Source of the DNA: Pseudomonadota bacterium
Lineage (GTDB): Bacteria; Pseudomonadota; Alphaproteobacteria; Sphingomonadales; Sphingomonadaceae
DNA length: 64,000 nt
Direction: 5' to 3'
Assembly: GCA_018240895.1 (NCBI GenBank)
Contig: JAFEEX010000008.1
Span: 14,488-78,487 of the forward strand
Shown: positions 7,287 through 16,802 of the stretch, in pieces
How positions within the stretch are numbered: the stretch's first letter is position 1
Layout of the letters: each line of letters begins with the position of its first letter
Made by a program: the position numbers and the translations under genes
Notes under the pieces: generated by a model
The model's input: the letters and a program-made list of their open reading frames with translations, nothing else
The model's database searches: none
What the model was told of the DNA's origin: nothing

Positions 7287-9164
7287 CTATGCGGCAATGG
7301 CTTCCAGCGCCTCGCTCGCGGCCAGCCAGGCGGCTTCGGCCTGTTCGATCTGATTTTCGATTTCGGCCCGGCGCTTCATCAGGTCAGTCATGGTCAGCTT
7401 TGCCAGCGTCTTGTCGGCAGAGCCGGGATCGAACATTGCCAGATCGATTGCGCTGCGCCGCGATTGCAGCTTTTCCAGCTCGGCCTCGGCATTGCGGGCC
7501 TGCTTGCGCAGCTCCTGCCCCTTTTCGCGGGCTTCGGCCGCCGCCTTGCGCTGATCCTTCTTGTTCACGGCGCGGGCCGCTTCGCCCTTGCGCGCCGGGG
7601 CGGGTTCCTTTGCCAGCACAAAGGCGATGTAATCGTCGATCGATCCGTCAAATTCCCGCGCCGTGCCGCTGTCGACCAGTACCAGCCGGTCGGCGGTCAT
7701 TTCCAGCATATGCCGGTCATGGCTGACGATGATCACCGCGCCGGAATAGGCGTTGAGCGCCTGAATCAGGGCTTCTCTCGCATCAACGTCAAGGTGATTG
7801 GTCGGCTCATCGAGGATCAGCATATGCGGGGCGTCGCGGGTGATCAGCGCCAGCGCCAGTCGGGCACGCTCTCCGCCGGACAGCTTGCCGACCGCGGTGG
7901 TCGCCTTCGGCCCGGAAAAGCCGAACCGGCCAAGCTGGGCACGCACTGCCGCCGGGCTGGCGCCCTGCATCTGCACGGTCATGTGCTGCAGCGGGGTTTC
8001 GCTGCGATCCAGTTCTTCCACCTGGTACTGCGTGAAATAGCCCACCCGCATCTTGCCGCTGGCGTTCAGCGCGCCGTCCATCGGTGCCAGTTGCGCGGCG
8101 AGCAGGCGGGCCAGGGTGGTCTTGCCATTACCGTTGCGGCCCAGCAGGGCGATGCGATCATCAGGATCGAGCCGCAGATTGAGGCGGCTGAGCACCGGGG
8201 TAGCGCCATAGCCAACCGCCGCATGATCCAGCGTGATCAGCGGCGGGCGCAATTCGTCGGGGTTGGGGAAATCGAAGCTGAGCGAGGGATCATCGATCAA
8301 TTCGGCGATCGGTTGCAGCTTGGCCAGCGCCTTGGCCCGGGACTGGGCCTGTTTGGCGGTGGAAGCGCGGGCGGAATTGCGCGCGACATAGTCCTGCAAC
8401 CGTTCGCGCATGGCCTGCTGCTTTTCGCGTGCAGAGGCGATTTGCGCCTGGCGCTCCGCCCGCTGCCGCTCAAACGCGTCATAGCCGCCGGGATAAAGCG
8501 TCAGCTTGCCGGCTGACAGGTGCAGGATGTGATCGACCACATTGTTCAGGAAATCCCGCTCGTGGCTGACCAGCAGGATGGTTGCCGGATAGCTGCGCAG
8601 GAAATCTTCCAGCCACAGCACCGCTTCCAGATCGAGGTGGTTGGACGGTTCGTCCAGCAGCAGCAGATCGGGCTGCGAAAACAGCAGCGCCGCCAGCGCA
8701 ACCCGCATCCGCCATCCGCCGGAAAAACTTTCCAGCGGGCGGTGCTGCGCTTCTTCGTCAAAGCCCAGTCCCACCAGGATACGCGCCGCGCGCGACGGGG
8801 CGGAATGCGCCTCTATCGCGATCAGCCGGTCATGGATTTCCGCCAGGCGATGCGCGTCATGGCCGGTTTCGCTTTCGGCGATCAGCGCGGCCCGCTCGGT
8901 ATCGGCGGCCAGCACGGTTTCGAACGGAGTGGCGTCGCCGCCCGGTGCCTCCTGCGCGATATAGCCCAGACGGCTGCCGCGCGGCATTGATACCTCGCCG
9001 CTGTCAGCCTCAAGCATTCCGGCAATCACGCGGACCAACGTGGATTTGCCCGCGCCGTTGCGGCCGATCAGCCCGATCCGCCCACGCGGCGGCAGCTTGG
9101 CGGTGGCTTCATCAATGATAGTGCGTCCGCCCAGGCGAACCGTAATGCCGGAAAGGTTGAGCAT
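7287..9164 (-). CDS. ABC-F family ATPase (Uup/YheS-like)
   Basis: A 625-residue soluble protein with two ABC ATPase domains and no membrane segments, the hallmark of ABC-F translation factors that act at the ribosomal E site. Domain 1: GRNGAGKST near residue 35, signature SFSGGW near 168, LLLLDEPSNHLDL near 185. The P-site tRNA-interaction linker with many Arg/Gln/Ala lies around 230–290. Domain 2: GRNGNGKTT near 340, LSGGERARL near 430, LILDEPTNHLD. The C-terminal 100 residues form a Lys/Glu-rich coiled coil ending in a further helical pair, as in Uup and YheS. Typical length. It precedes the helicase gene in the same direction with a 135-base gap, so they may be separate transcripts. Confidence 0.93.
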   Translation of the reverse strand: MLNLSGITVRLGGRTIIDEATAKLPPRGRIGLIGRNGAGKSTLVRVIAGMLEADSGEVSMPRGSRLGYIAQEAPGGDATPFETVLAADTERAALIAESETGHDAHRLAEIHDRLIAIEAHSAPSRAARILVGLGFDEEAQHRPLESFSGGWRMRVALAALLFSQPDLLLLDEPSNHLDLEAVLWLEDFLRSYPATILLVSHERDFLNNVVDHILHLSAGKLTLYPGGYDAFERQRAERQAQIASAREKQQAMRERLQDYVARNSARASTAKQAQSRAKALAKLQPIAELIDDPSLSFDFPNPDELRPPLITLDHAAVGYGATPVLSRLNLRLDPDDRIALLGRNGNGKTTLARLLAAQLAPMDGALNASGKMRVGYFTQYQVEELDRSETPLQHMTVQMQGASPAAVRAQLGRFGFSGPKATTAVGKLSGGERARLALALITRDAPHMLILDEPTNHLDVDAREALIQALNAYSGAVIIVSHDRHMLEMTADRLVLVDSGTAREFDGSIDDYIAFVLAKEPAPARKGEAARAVNKKDQRKAAAEAREKGQELRKQARNAEAELEKLQSRRSAIDLAMFDPGSADKTLAKLTMTDLMKRRAEIENQIEQAEAAWLAASEALEAIAA

Positions 9165-9218
9165 GGCGCGCGCCTAGCAGCACAGCGCCCGCCGCGAAAG
9201 CGCAGGCTTGCAGGTTTA

Positions 9219-10949
9219 TCAGCCATAGTGGCTGGACAGGAATATCCCGGTTGCCACCACCACCACCACGGTCAGCACCGCGCCCACCTTGGAGTAGTCG
9301 GCAAATTTGTACCCGCCCGGCGTCATCACCAGCAGGTTGTTCTGGTGGCCGATGGGGGTGAGAAAATCGGACGATGCCCCGATCAGCACCGCCAGCAGGA
9401 TCGCATCGGGCGATACATGGATGATGTTCGCCACATCAATGCCAACCGGCGCCATGACCAGCGCGGTTGCGACATTGTTGAGGAAGATCGAAAGCAGCAT
9501 GGTGATCAGGCACATGGCGGCGATCACCACGAACAGGCTTTGCGATGACAGTTCGGACCCAAGCCACTGGGCAACAAGGCCCGATGCGCCGCTGCTTTCA
9601 AAGCTTGACCCGACGGGAATCATTGCGGCCAGCAGCACGATCACGCTCCAGTCGATCGAGGCGTAGACTTCCTTGGCCGGGATCAGGCGAAATGCGGTCA
9701 TCGCTGCGGCGGCGATGAAGAAGGCCAGCCAGGCCGGAACCGAAAACGCCACGATGCTGACAATTGCAGCCGCGAAAATCCCGACTACGGACGTGGCGCG
9801 GGCGCGTTCAAGCCCGGGGCGCTCATACCGTTCAACCTCCAGCAGCCGGAACTGGGCGGCGAAACGGGCCAGATCTTCCTCGCGCCCTTCGATGAACAAC
9901 TGATCGCCGGCTGAGATCGTCATCTGGTCCAGCGGAATGCGCTGCCACGCCGCGCGCGGCCCAGCCGCAACGATGCGCAACGCGCCGGCGGTCATTGCCT
10001 CTATCTCCTGATAGTGGTGGCCGATCAGCCGTGATCCGTGCGCGACGCTGATTTGCGCGCCGCGATGGTCGGCCTCGCTTGGCGGAAGATCATCCACAAA
10101 GGGCAGATCGGCTGAAACCAGCAGGGGATCCGATCTGCTCATCACCAGCAGGCGATCGTCGCGGTTGAGGCCGCCGGGAATCCATGTGGTCAGCGATGCG
10201 TTGCGCACTATGCCCAGCAGCCGGGTGCGGTGCTGGCGCAGGATCGCGGTGATTTCCGCGCGCGCCATGCCGGTCGCCTGTGATACCGGGATTTCATAGG
10301 TCAGCCAGGGTTCACGGCTGCGCGCGGCGGCCTTGCCGCCCGCCGGCAACAGTCGCCAGCCGATCAGTGAGATGTAGGCAATGCCCAGCGCGGTCACCAG
10401 CACGCCCACAGGGGTCATCGCGAAGAATGAAAAACCTTCACCCAATTGCCGTTCGCGCACGGAAGAAATGATCAGGTTGGCCGGCGTGCCGATCAGCGTG
10501 GTCATTCCGCCCAGGATGGTTGCAAAAGACAGCGGCATCAGGATGGCCGCCGGTTGCCGCCCATCGTCGCGCGCCACCTGAATGGCGATCGGCATGGTGA
10601 TGACCAGCGCGGCGATGTTGTTCATGAAGGCGGACAGCAACGCACCGATGACCAGCAGGATCGACATTCTGAGCTGGAAAGGCGCGCGGCGGGGAACCAG
10701 GTGATCGGCAATGGCCGATGCGCTGCCGCTGAGTTCCATGGCGCGGCCAACGATCAGCACCGCCGCGACCGTGACCACCGCCGGATCGGAAAAGCCGGCC
10801 AATGCCTGATCGGGTGAAACCAGCCCGACAAGAATGCACGAAATCAGGGCGATTACCGCCACCAGATCGTGACGGACCCTGCCGTTGACGAACAAGACTA
10901 GCGTGATGGCAAGTATTGCGGCACTTGTCAGGGCAGGGCTGAGATAAAT
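9219..10949 (-). CDS. SLC13-type transporter with TrkA-C domain, probable ATT start
   Basis: An inner-membrane anion/dicarboxylate:Na+ symporter-like protein (SLC13/ArsB superfamily) of 576 residues. Two halves of hydrophobic segments (GALLSAFMNNIAAL and LLSIFLNNVATALVM carry the twin NNxA motifs) flank two soluble TrkA-C-like regions (about 220–390). The start is unusual: the only ATG/GTG/TTG in the open frame is a TTG at 10895, inside the first transmembrane helix, and no other such codon occurs back to a stop at 11016–11018. An ATT at 10947–10949 has GGAGAA exactly five bases upstream and gives an intact first helix, so I place the start there. Substrate is unknown; sulfate, phosphate or carboxylates are possible. 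Confidence 0.85.
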   Translation of the reverse strand: MYLSPALTSAAILAITLVLFVNGRVRHDLVAVIALISCILVGLVSPDQALAGFSDPAVVTVAAVLIVGRAMELSGSASAIADHLVPRRAPFQLRMSILLVIGALLSAFMNNIAALVITMPIAIQVARDDGRQPAAILMPLSFATILGGMTTLIGTPANLIISSVRERQLGEGFSFFAMTPVGVLVTALGIAYISLIGWRLLPAGGKAAARSREPWLTYEIPVSQATGMARAEITAILRQHRTRLLGIVRNASLTTWIPGGLNRDDRLLVMSRSDPLLVSADLPFVDDLPPSEADHRGAQISVAHGSRLIGHHYQEIEAMTAGALRIVAAGPRAAWQRIPLDQMTISAGDQLFIEGREEDLARFAAQFRLLEVERYERPGLERARATSVVGIFAAAIVSIVAFSVPAWLAFFIAAAAMTAFRLIPAKEVYASIDWSVIVLLAAMIPVGSSFESSGASGLVAQWLGSELSSQSLFVVIAAMCLITMLLSIFLNNVATALVMAPVGIDVANIIHVSPDAILLAVLIGASSDFLTPIGHQNNLLVMTPGGYKFADYSKVGAVLTVVVVVATGIFLSSHYG

Positions 10950-11187
10950 TCGGCTTCTCCGGTTGCCACGGTTTGGTGTTGGGTGCAGCCTGCTGGGCGC
11001 TTGTGGCAGATAATGTCAGGCCCGCCGGGTTTCGCAAGGGCTGGGTTTCCATCCAGAAGGATGAGGTCTGCATTGGAATCTTGTGACGCGACGGCGATTG
11101 TGGCGGTTCAGGGCGGAATGATCGCCAGATGGACTTGCGCGCTGGTGTCCCGGAAAACTTGCAATGCGGCCATCGCAGGAGCGCCAG

Positions 11188-12744
11188 ATGTCTGACCAGT
11201 ACCCGTCGCAGGATTGGCGCGGCAGTTTGCAGGATATGATGGTCACGTGGCGCGGCAAACTCGCCAAGCTGCTGCTTATTCCGCAACTGAGCACCAAAGA
11301 GGCGCACGACCTGCGCCACCGCATTATCGACAATGCAACGCTGGACCAGGGCTATACCCTGATGTGCGCGCTGTCCGCCGGGATCGCCATTCTGGGACTG
11401 CTGCAATCCTCAACCGCGGTGGTGATCGGGGCGATGCTTGTTTCGCCGTTGATGGGACCGATCGCTGCATTGGGCGTGGCCTTCGCCTCAATCGATGGCG
11501 AGCGGATTCGCGGTGCCGCGCGGACGGTGGCGGTTGGGGCGGGGATCGGCATTTCCACCGGAATGCTGCTGACCTGGATCAGCCCGATCAGCGATGCCAC
11601 GCCGGAAATCCTGGCCCGTACCCAGCCCAACCTGCTTGATCTGGCCGTTGCACTGCTTTCGGGATTGGCGGGCGGTTATGCAACAATGATGGGCAAGGGC
11701 GAAACCGCGATCGGCGTTGCCATCGCCACCGCGCTGATGCCGCCGCTTGCCACTGTCGGCTATGGCCTTGGCACGCTCAACGCCGGTTATGCGATGGGCG
11801 CGATGCTGCTGTTCCTGACCAACCTTTCGGCCATCGCCTTTGCTTTCGCACTGGTTGCACGGCTTAGCGGCGCGGCGCGGCCGGCGCGCCATCTGGTGTG
11901 GTCCCCCCGCTATTCGCTGGTCCTGATCGGGGTGTTCCTGATCCTGGCGATTCCGCTGGCTGTGACCATGGTTCAGGTAAAGCGCGAGCTCAATTTGCGG
12001 TCGGCAGCGCGCATGGCGATTCGCGGTGCCTATGCCGGCGGCAGCGTCAACATCGCGCAGCTTGACGTGAAATGGCCGATCTTTGGCAAGCCAGAGGTCC
12101 GCGCGGTTACCATCGCCCCCAGCTATATTGCCGATCTTGATCAGCGCCTTGGCGTCAAGCTGGACACCTATGTTGGCAAGGACGCCACTCTGGTTGTCCA
12201 GCAGGTTCTTGCCACCGACACGGCCAGCCAGGCAAAGGCCCTGGCCAGTGCTGCGATGGAACGGTCGCTGTCCGAATTCGTGGCGGAAGGGCCGCCGGTC
12301 GATCTGGTTCGCCGCAAGCTGGGCCTGCCGGTGCGGGGAATGTGGGATGATCGTGCGCGCAAGATCCTGTTTGTTGAACCTGTGGCCGCGCCGGGCTGGA
12401 CCCTGGCCGATTACCGCGCCGGCGAGGCCGCCTTTGCGGCAAACAATGATCTTGGTAGTTGGGCGGTAAAGCTGGTGCCGCCGGTCGAGAACAGCCTGAC
12501 GATAACCCTGGATGATACCAACCGCGCGGGGCAGGGTTCAACGCCCGATCTTGCGGCCTGGGCGCTGTCGCGCTGGGGGCTCGAGCAGGTTGGCGTGGAA
12601 GCGCGCGATGGCAGCGATCTCAATGCCTTGCGCGACGCGCTCAAGAATGTAGGGATAACAATGGTTCCCACCGGTTCGCAGACAATGGCCGCCGGAATCG
12701 CCGTTGCAACCGTTGTCCCGAAACCCGCCAAGGATCCGCAATGA
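11188..12744 (+). CDS. DUF389 family membrane protein
   Basis: A 518-residue protein. Residues about 60–270 contain roughly six hydrophobic helices with the DUF389 core (SSTAVVIGAMLVSPLMGPI, ALMPPLATVGYGL). From about residue 270 a soluble domain of 240 residues follows after one more helix (VLIGVFLILAIPLAVTMV). The family is conserved in bacteria and archaea but has no assigned function. The start at 11188 has AGGAG six bases upstream; the ATG at 11164 lacks one. Its stop overlaps the start of the AI-2E-type permease gene (ATGA), so the two are translated from one mRNA. The large periplasmic or cytoplasmic C-terminal part is unusual compared with short family members. Confidence 0.85.
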   Translation: MSDQYPSQDWRGSLQDMMVTWRGKLAKLLLIPQLSTKEAHDLRHRIIDNATLDQGYTLMCALSAGIAILGLLQSSTAVVIGAMLVSPLMGPIAALGVAFASIDGERIRGAARTVAVGAGIGISTGMLLTWISPISDATPEILARTQPNLLDLAVALLSGLAGGYATMMGKGETAIGVAIATALMPPLATVGYGLGTLNAGYAMGAMLLFLTNLSAIAFAFALVARLSGAARPARHLVWSPRYSLVLIGVFLILAIPLAVTMVQVKRELNLRSAARMAIRGAYAGGSVNIAQLDVKWPIFGKPEVRAVTIAPSYIADLDQRLGVKLDTYVGKDATLVVQQVLATDTASQAKALASAAMERSLSEFVAEGPPVDLVRRKLGLPVRGMWDDRARKILFVEPVAAPGWTLADYRAGEAAFAANNDLGSWAVKLVPPVENSLTITLDDTNRAGQGSTPDLAAWALSRWGLEQVGVEARDGSDLNALRDALKNVGITMVPTGSQTMAAGIAVATVVPKPAKDPQ

Positions 12745-13844
12745 CCAATTCTTCCGCTGACGAAGGCGTGCCGGTGCCGGTTGAACCGGTAAAGACCCAG
12801 CGCGCCGAACTGGCGTTGCTTGCCATCCTGTCAGCCATGACGATCTGGGTGGTCTGGCCCTATGCCGCCGCCGTGTTCTGGGCAGTGGTTCTGGCAATCC
12901 TGCTTGATGGTCCGTGGCAGTGGATTCAGCGCAATATCAAGGCCCCGCGCGCGGTGCAGGCCATTCTGGCCATCCTGGGGGTTCTGCTGCTGGTGCTGAT
13001 CCCGCTGATGGGCATTGTCGCCATGCTGCCCAGCCAGCTTCAGGTGCTGACCGACAATCTGCCGGAACTGCGCGATAAATTCGTTTCGGGGCTAAGCCAG
13101 TTACAGCATTCGCTGCCTGCCTATCTTGCCGATGAGGTGAACAAGGTCATTGCCGCGAACAGCAATGGATCGGGCGGACTTATGCAGATCGGTTCGATCC
13201 TCAGCCGCATGGCATCCTGGCTTTCATCGGTGGCGGTATCGACGATCAGCGTCTTCGTGATGGGGATGATGGCGCTTTATGTGCTGTTCTACTTTTTCAT
13301 CGATGGCCGGCGAATGTTTGGGGTGATGCGCAGTTACCTGCCGTTCAATCAGGGGCTGACCGATCTGCTTGCGATGCGGATCATCGAAATCGTCAAGTCC
13401 ACGGTTGGCGGGGTGTTCATCATCGCCGCTGCGCAGGGCGTTGTTTGCGGTGCGATTTTGGCGCTGTTGGGTGTGGGGCCGGTACTGGTTTTCGCCGTGC
13501 TGACCACGCTGGCATCGCTGATCCCGGCAATCGGTTCCGGGCTGGTTTGGGTGCCGGTGGCGATCTACCTGATTTCGCAGGGGGAAGTGGCCAAGGGCGT
13601 GATCCTGTTGCTGTCGGGCATATTCATCATCAGCATGGTCGATAACCTGCTGCGCCCGCGCCTGGTTGGCCGGGGCACGCGCATTCCCGATTTCCTGATC
13701 TTGCTGACCACCCTTGGCGGGCTGGATCTGATGGGGGCGGTAGGCATCGTCATCGGGCCGATGATCGCCGGTCTGTGCCTGTCGATGTGGCAGGCGGTGC
13801 GTGCCAATGATGCCGGCGGCATAGTCCCCGACGCGGCGGCGTAG
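12741..13844 (+). CDS. AI-2E family (PerM-like) transporter
   Basis: A 367-residue integral membrane protein of the AI-2E exporter/PerM superfamily. It shows an N-terminal helix pair (residues about 25–85), a soluble segment with LPELRDKFVSGLSQLQ, then five to six helices with the family signature PAIGSGLVWVPVAIYL and the conserved NLLRPRLVGRGTRIPDFLILLTTLGGL block near residue 300. Some relatives export autoinducer-2, others work as sodium–proton antiporters; the substrate cannot be read from sequence. The four-base overlap with the DUF389 gene suggests the two proteins work together or need fixed stoichiometry. Confidence 0.88.
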   Translation: MTNSSADEGVPVPVEPVKTQRAELALLAILSAMTIWVVWPYAAAVFWAVVLAILLDGPWQWIQRNIKAPRAVQAILAILGVLLLVLIPLMGIVAMLPSQLQVLTDNLPELRDKFVSGLSQLQHSLPAYLADEVNKVIAANSNGSGGLMQIGSILSRMASWLSSVAVSTISVFVMGMMALYVLFYFFIDGRRMFGVMRSYLPFNQGLTDLLAMRIIEIVKSTVGGVFIIAAAQGVVCGAILALLGVGPVLVFAVLTTLASLIPAIGSGLVWVPVAIYLISQGEVAKGVILLLSGIFIISMVDNLLRPRLVGRGTRIPDFLILLTTLGGLDLMGAVGIVIGPMIAGLCLSMWQAVRANDAGGIVPDAAA

Positions 13845-13925
13845 CCCGTTCCATGGGCAGCGGCGATGCCGCCTTACGTCTTGCACCGCATACGAATTCG
13901 CGCTCGTCGCCTAAATCAAATGCAG

Positions 13926-13985
13926 TTGACACCGCGCTGTCGTCGGACCATTTGCCCGCTCATTATAGAACGATACCGTTTCGTT
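13926..13985 (+). promoter_or_regulatory. Efflux-operon promoter region with TetR-type operator
   Basis: Bases 13969–13985 are a 17-base palindrome, AACGAtACcGTtTCGTT, symmetric around the central C except at two base pairs. Length and sequence style match operators of TetR-family repressors. A perfect −35-like TTGACA is at 13926–13931 and a TATAGA touches the left edge of the palindrome (13964–13969), though their spacing is too long for one promoter, so the exact promoter is unsure. GGAG at 13988–13991 is the ribosome site for the adaptor gene. A TetR gene at the end of this operon is the obvious candidate ligand-controlled repressor. Confidence 0.65.
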
Positions 13986-14001
13986 TTGGAGTTCCGATCA
14001 G

Positions 14002-15228
14002 ATGAACACAGATCAACCCGGCGCTGATGGCATTGCCTCCCCATCGGGCCAGACGGCCGCGCCGGGCGGAGATGCGCGTCCGGCCGCCGGCGCGGCACAC
14101 CGCGACGACGATCTCGATCATGACCATGACGAGGATACACCCGCCAAACGGCGCCCCTGGCTGAAGCCGGTCCTGCTGGGCGGTCTGGCGCTTGGGCTGG
14201 TCTATGGCGCTTACAGCTATTTCGAATACCGCACGACCGGCCAATATGTGCAATCGACCAACGATGCCTATGTCAGCGCGGACGACGTGACCATCGCCTC
14301 CAAGCTGGGCGGCTATGTCAAAAGCGTGAACGTGGCGGAAAATGCTGCCGTCCAGCAGGGCACCTTGCTGCTGGAAGTGGACCCGACCGATTACCGCAAC
14401 CAGATCGATCAGGCCGATGCGCAGATTGCTCAGGCCCAGGCCAATGAAACCGCCACGCTGTCCAATATCGGGGAGGCTCAGGCCTCGATATCCCAGGCCG
14501 AGGCCGGCGTTGCCGCGACGCAGCGCGACATTGCCTATTTCAACGCGGAAATCGCCCGTTACCGCCCGCTGATTGGCACCGGGGCGGAACCAAAGACGGC
14601 GCTTGATCAGCTGCTGTCCAACCGTGACAAGGCGGTGGCCGATCTGCGCGCCAAGCAGGCCGCGGTGGTCGCCGCGCGTGAGCGGGTTCAGTCGATCCGC
14701 GCGCAGGGCGGAGCATCAACCGCACAGATCCGCTCGGCGCAGGTGCAGCGCAAGACCGCACTGGACAATCTCAACTGGACCCGCCTGACCGCACCGATCG
14801 GCGGCCGGGTGGCGAGTTTGACCGCGCGGGTCGGGCAGTTCATTCAGCCCGGCACGCGGTTGATGACGGTCGTTCCAACCGGCGATCTGTTTGTGGTGGC
14901 CAATTTCAAGGAAACCCAGATCGGCCTGATGCGCCCGGGCCAGCCCGCGACGGTCAAGGTTGACGCGCTTTCCGGGGTTGAATTCCACGGCACGATTGAA
15001 AGCATCACGCCGGGAACCGGGGCCAATTTTTCGCTGATCCCGCCGCAGAACGCCACCGGCAACTTCACCAAGATCGTTCAGCGCGTGCCGGTGCGGATTC
15101 GCATCAAGGCGGGTGCGGAATCGCGCAAGGTGCTGGTGCCCGGCCTCTCGCTGGAGGTAGAGGTTGATACCAAGGGTGCCAAGGGCGCGATCGATGCGAT
15201 CCGTCAGGAGCAGGGCAGCGGAAAATGA
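14002..15228 (+). CDS. HlyD/EmrA-type efflux adaptor (membrane fusion protein)
   Basis: A 408-residue periplasmic adaptor linking an inner-membrane pump to an outer-membrane channel. The cytoplasmic N-terminus (residues 1–50) is Gly/Ala-rich with a His/Asp cluster (HRDDDLDHDHDED). One transmembrane helix covers about 56–74. Then come the lipoyl half-motif (SADDVTIASKLGGYVKSVNV), a long alpha-hairpin (about 130–260), and the second lipoyl/beta-barrel part (WTRLTAPIGGRVAS … GQFIQPGTRLM). This architecture is that of EmrA/FarA. It is first gene of the efflux operon and overlaps the pump gene by four bases. Regulation is probably by the palindrome upstream. Confidence 0.92.
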   Translation: MNTDQPGADGIASPSGQTAAPGGDARPAAGAAHRDDDLDHDHDEDTPAKRRPWLKPVLLGGLALGLVYGAYSYFEYRTTGQYVQSTNDAYVSADDVTIASKLGGYVKSVNVAENAAVQQGTLLLEVDPTDYRNQIDQADAQIAQAQANETATLSNIGEAQASISQAEAGVAATQRDIAYFNAEIARYRPLIGTGAEPKTALDQLLSNRDKAVADLRAKQAAVVAARERVQSIRAQGGASTAQIRSAQVQRKTALDNLNWTRLTAPIGGRVASLTARVGQFIQPGTRLMTVVPTGDLFVVANFKETQIGLMRPGQPATVKVDALSGVEFHGTIESITPGTGANFSLIPPQNATGNFTKIVQRVPVRIRIKAGAESRKVLVPGLSLEVEVDTKGAKGAIDAIRQEQGSGK

Positions 15229-16802
15229 GCACCGCCGCCATCGCCGAGCCCGCCGCCGGTCCGGTTGCGGAACGGGCGGACCTGACAGCCTGGCTGGGCG
15301 TTGCCGCCGGCGCGATCGGATCGCTGATGGCAACGCTCGACATTTCGATCGTCAATGCCTCACTGCCAACCATTCAGGGTGAAATCGGCGCTTCCGCATC
15401 GGAAGGCACCTGGGTTGCAACGGCCTATCTGGTGGCGGAAATCGTCATCATCCCGCTTACCGGCTGGCTGGAACGGGTGTTTGGCCTGAAGCGCTTTCTG
15501 CTGGTGGCAGCGGTACTGTTCACCGCCTTTTCGATCATGTGCGGAACCGCGGGCACCCTGTCGACGATGATCATCGGTCGCATTGGCCAGGGTTTCACCG
15601 GCGGGGCGATGATCCCCACCGCCATGACGATCATCGCCACCCGCCTGCCGCCCAGCCAGCAGCCGATCGGCACGGCCATGTTCGGATCAACCGTCATTCT
15701 TGGTCCGGTGCTTGGTCCACTGGTCGGCGGCTGGCTGACTGAGAATTTCAGCTGGCACTACGCCTTTTTCATCAACGTCCCGGTCTGCGCCGCGCTGGTG
15801 CTGCTGTTGCTGGTTGGCCTGCCGGACGAGGATATGGAGCTGGACGAACTGGTGTCCGCGGACTGGCTTGGCATCCTGGGCATGGCCATGGGACTGGGCG
15901 GATTGACCGTGGTGCTGGAGGAAGGCCACCGCGAACAGTGGTTCGAATCGGCGATGATCTGGCAGCTGACCGTGGTCACCCTTATCGGGTTTGTGTTTAT
16001 AGCGATCGGGCAATTCACTGCCCGAAAGCCCGTGATCAAGCTGGCGCTGCTACGCAATCGCACCTTTGCTGCGGTGTTCGTGCTGGCGCTGATTCTGGGG
16101 GCAGTGCTTTACGGTACGTCCTACGTCATTCCACAGTTTCTGGCGGCGATTGCCAATTACAACGCGCTTCAGGCGGGCAAGGTGGTGTTCCTGTCCGGGG
16201 TTCCGGCGCTGATGATGATGCCGCTGATTCCGCTGCTGCTGCGCTTTGTCGATTTGCGCCTTGCCGTCGGGATCGGTTTTGCCACCATGGCCTTGACCTG
16301 CTGGATCGATGCATCGCTGACGGCGCAATCGAGCGGATCGTCGTTCACCGAATCCCAGCTTCTGCGCGGATTTGGCCAGGTGATGGGGATGATGTTCCTT
16401 AATCAAGCGGCGATCAGTTCTGTGCGGATCGATGAAGCCGGTGATGCTTCGGGCCTGTTCAATGCCGCGCGCAACCTGGGCGGCTCGATCGGGCTGGCGG
16501 TACTGGCGACGGTGCAGGATTCGCGGCTCGATTTTCATCACTGGATGCTGAATTCCGCTGTTCAGGCCAATGCGCCGGCGGTTCAGGCCTACATCGGCCA
16601 GCAGGCCGCGCGTTACGGCGGCGGGCCAGAAGGCTTGGCCACCGCCTATCGGATGTTCGACCAAAGCGTGATCCGTGACGCTATGGTGATGGCCTTCAAC
16701 GATGAATTCCTGCTGCTGACCGTCGGCATTCTGGCGGTCATCCCACTCGTTCTTCTTCTGAAACCGCTGCCCAAGGGGCAGATAAACATGGCGATGCACT
16801 GA
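15225..16802 (+). CDS. DHA2 family MFS drug exporter (EmrB-type)
   Basis: A 525-residue major facilitator with about 14 hydrophobic helices, as in the DHA2 drug:H+ antiporter family. Family motifs include the motif D1-like start of helix 1 (LMATLDISIVNASLPTIQG), motif A region (GWLERVFGLKRFLL), motif C-like GPVLGPLVGGWLTENFSWHYAFFINVP in helix 5, and LLRGFGQVMGMMFLNQAA. It would expel hydrophobic or amphipathic compounds together with the adaptor encoded just before and the outer-membrane factor encoded just after; all three genes overlap at start/stop codons. Substrate unknown. Confidence 0.93.
   Translation: MSTAAIAEPAAGPVAERADLTAWLGVAAGAIGSLMATLDISIVNASLPTIQGEIGASASEGTWVATAYLVAEIVIIPLTGWLERVFGLKRFLLVAAVLFTAFSIMCGTAGTLSTMIIGRIGQGFTGGAMIPTAMTIIATRLPPSQQPIGTAMFGSTVILGPVLGPLVGGWLTENFSWHYAFFINVPVCAALVLLLLVGLPDEDMELDELVSADWLGILGMAMGLGGLTVVLEEGHREQWFESAMIWQLTVVTLIGFVFIAIGQFTARKPVIKLALLRNRTFAAVFVLALILGAVLYGTSYVIPQFLAAIANYNALQAGKVVFLSGVPALMMMPLIPLLLRFVDLRLAVGIGFATMALTCWIDASLTAQSSGSSFTESQLLRGFGQVMGMMFLNQAAISSVRIDEAGDASGLFNAARNLGGSIGLAVLATVQDSRLDFHHWMLNSAVQANAPAVQAYIGQQAARYGGGPEGLATAYRMFDQSVIRDAMVMAFNDEFLLLTVGILAVIPLVLLLKPLPKGQINMAMH

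Noticed and set aside
7464..8516. 350-codon plus-strand frame opposite the ABC-F gene
   Set aside because: No recognisable domain; the opposite strand carries Walker and signature motifs.
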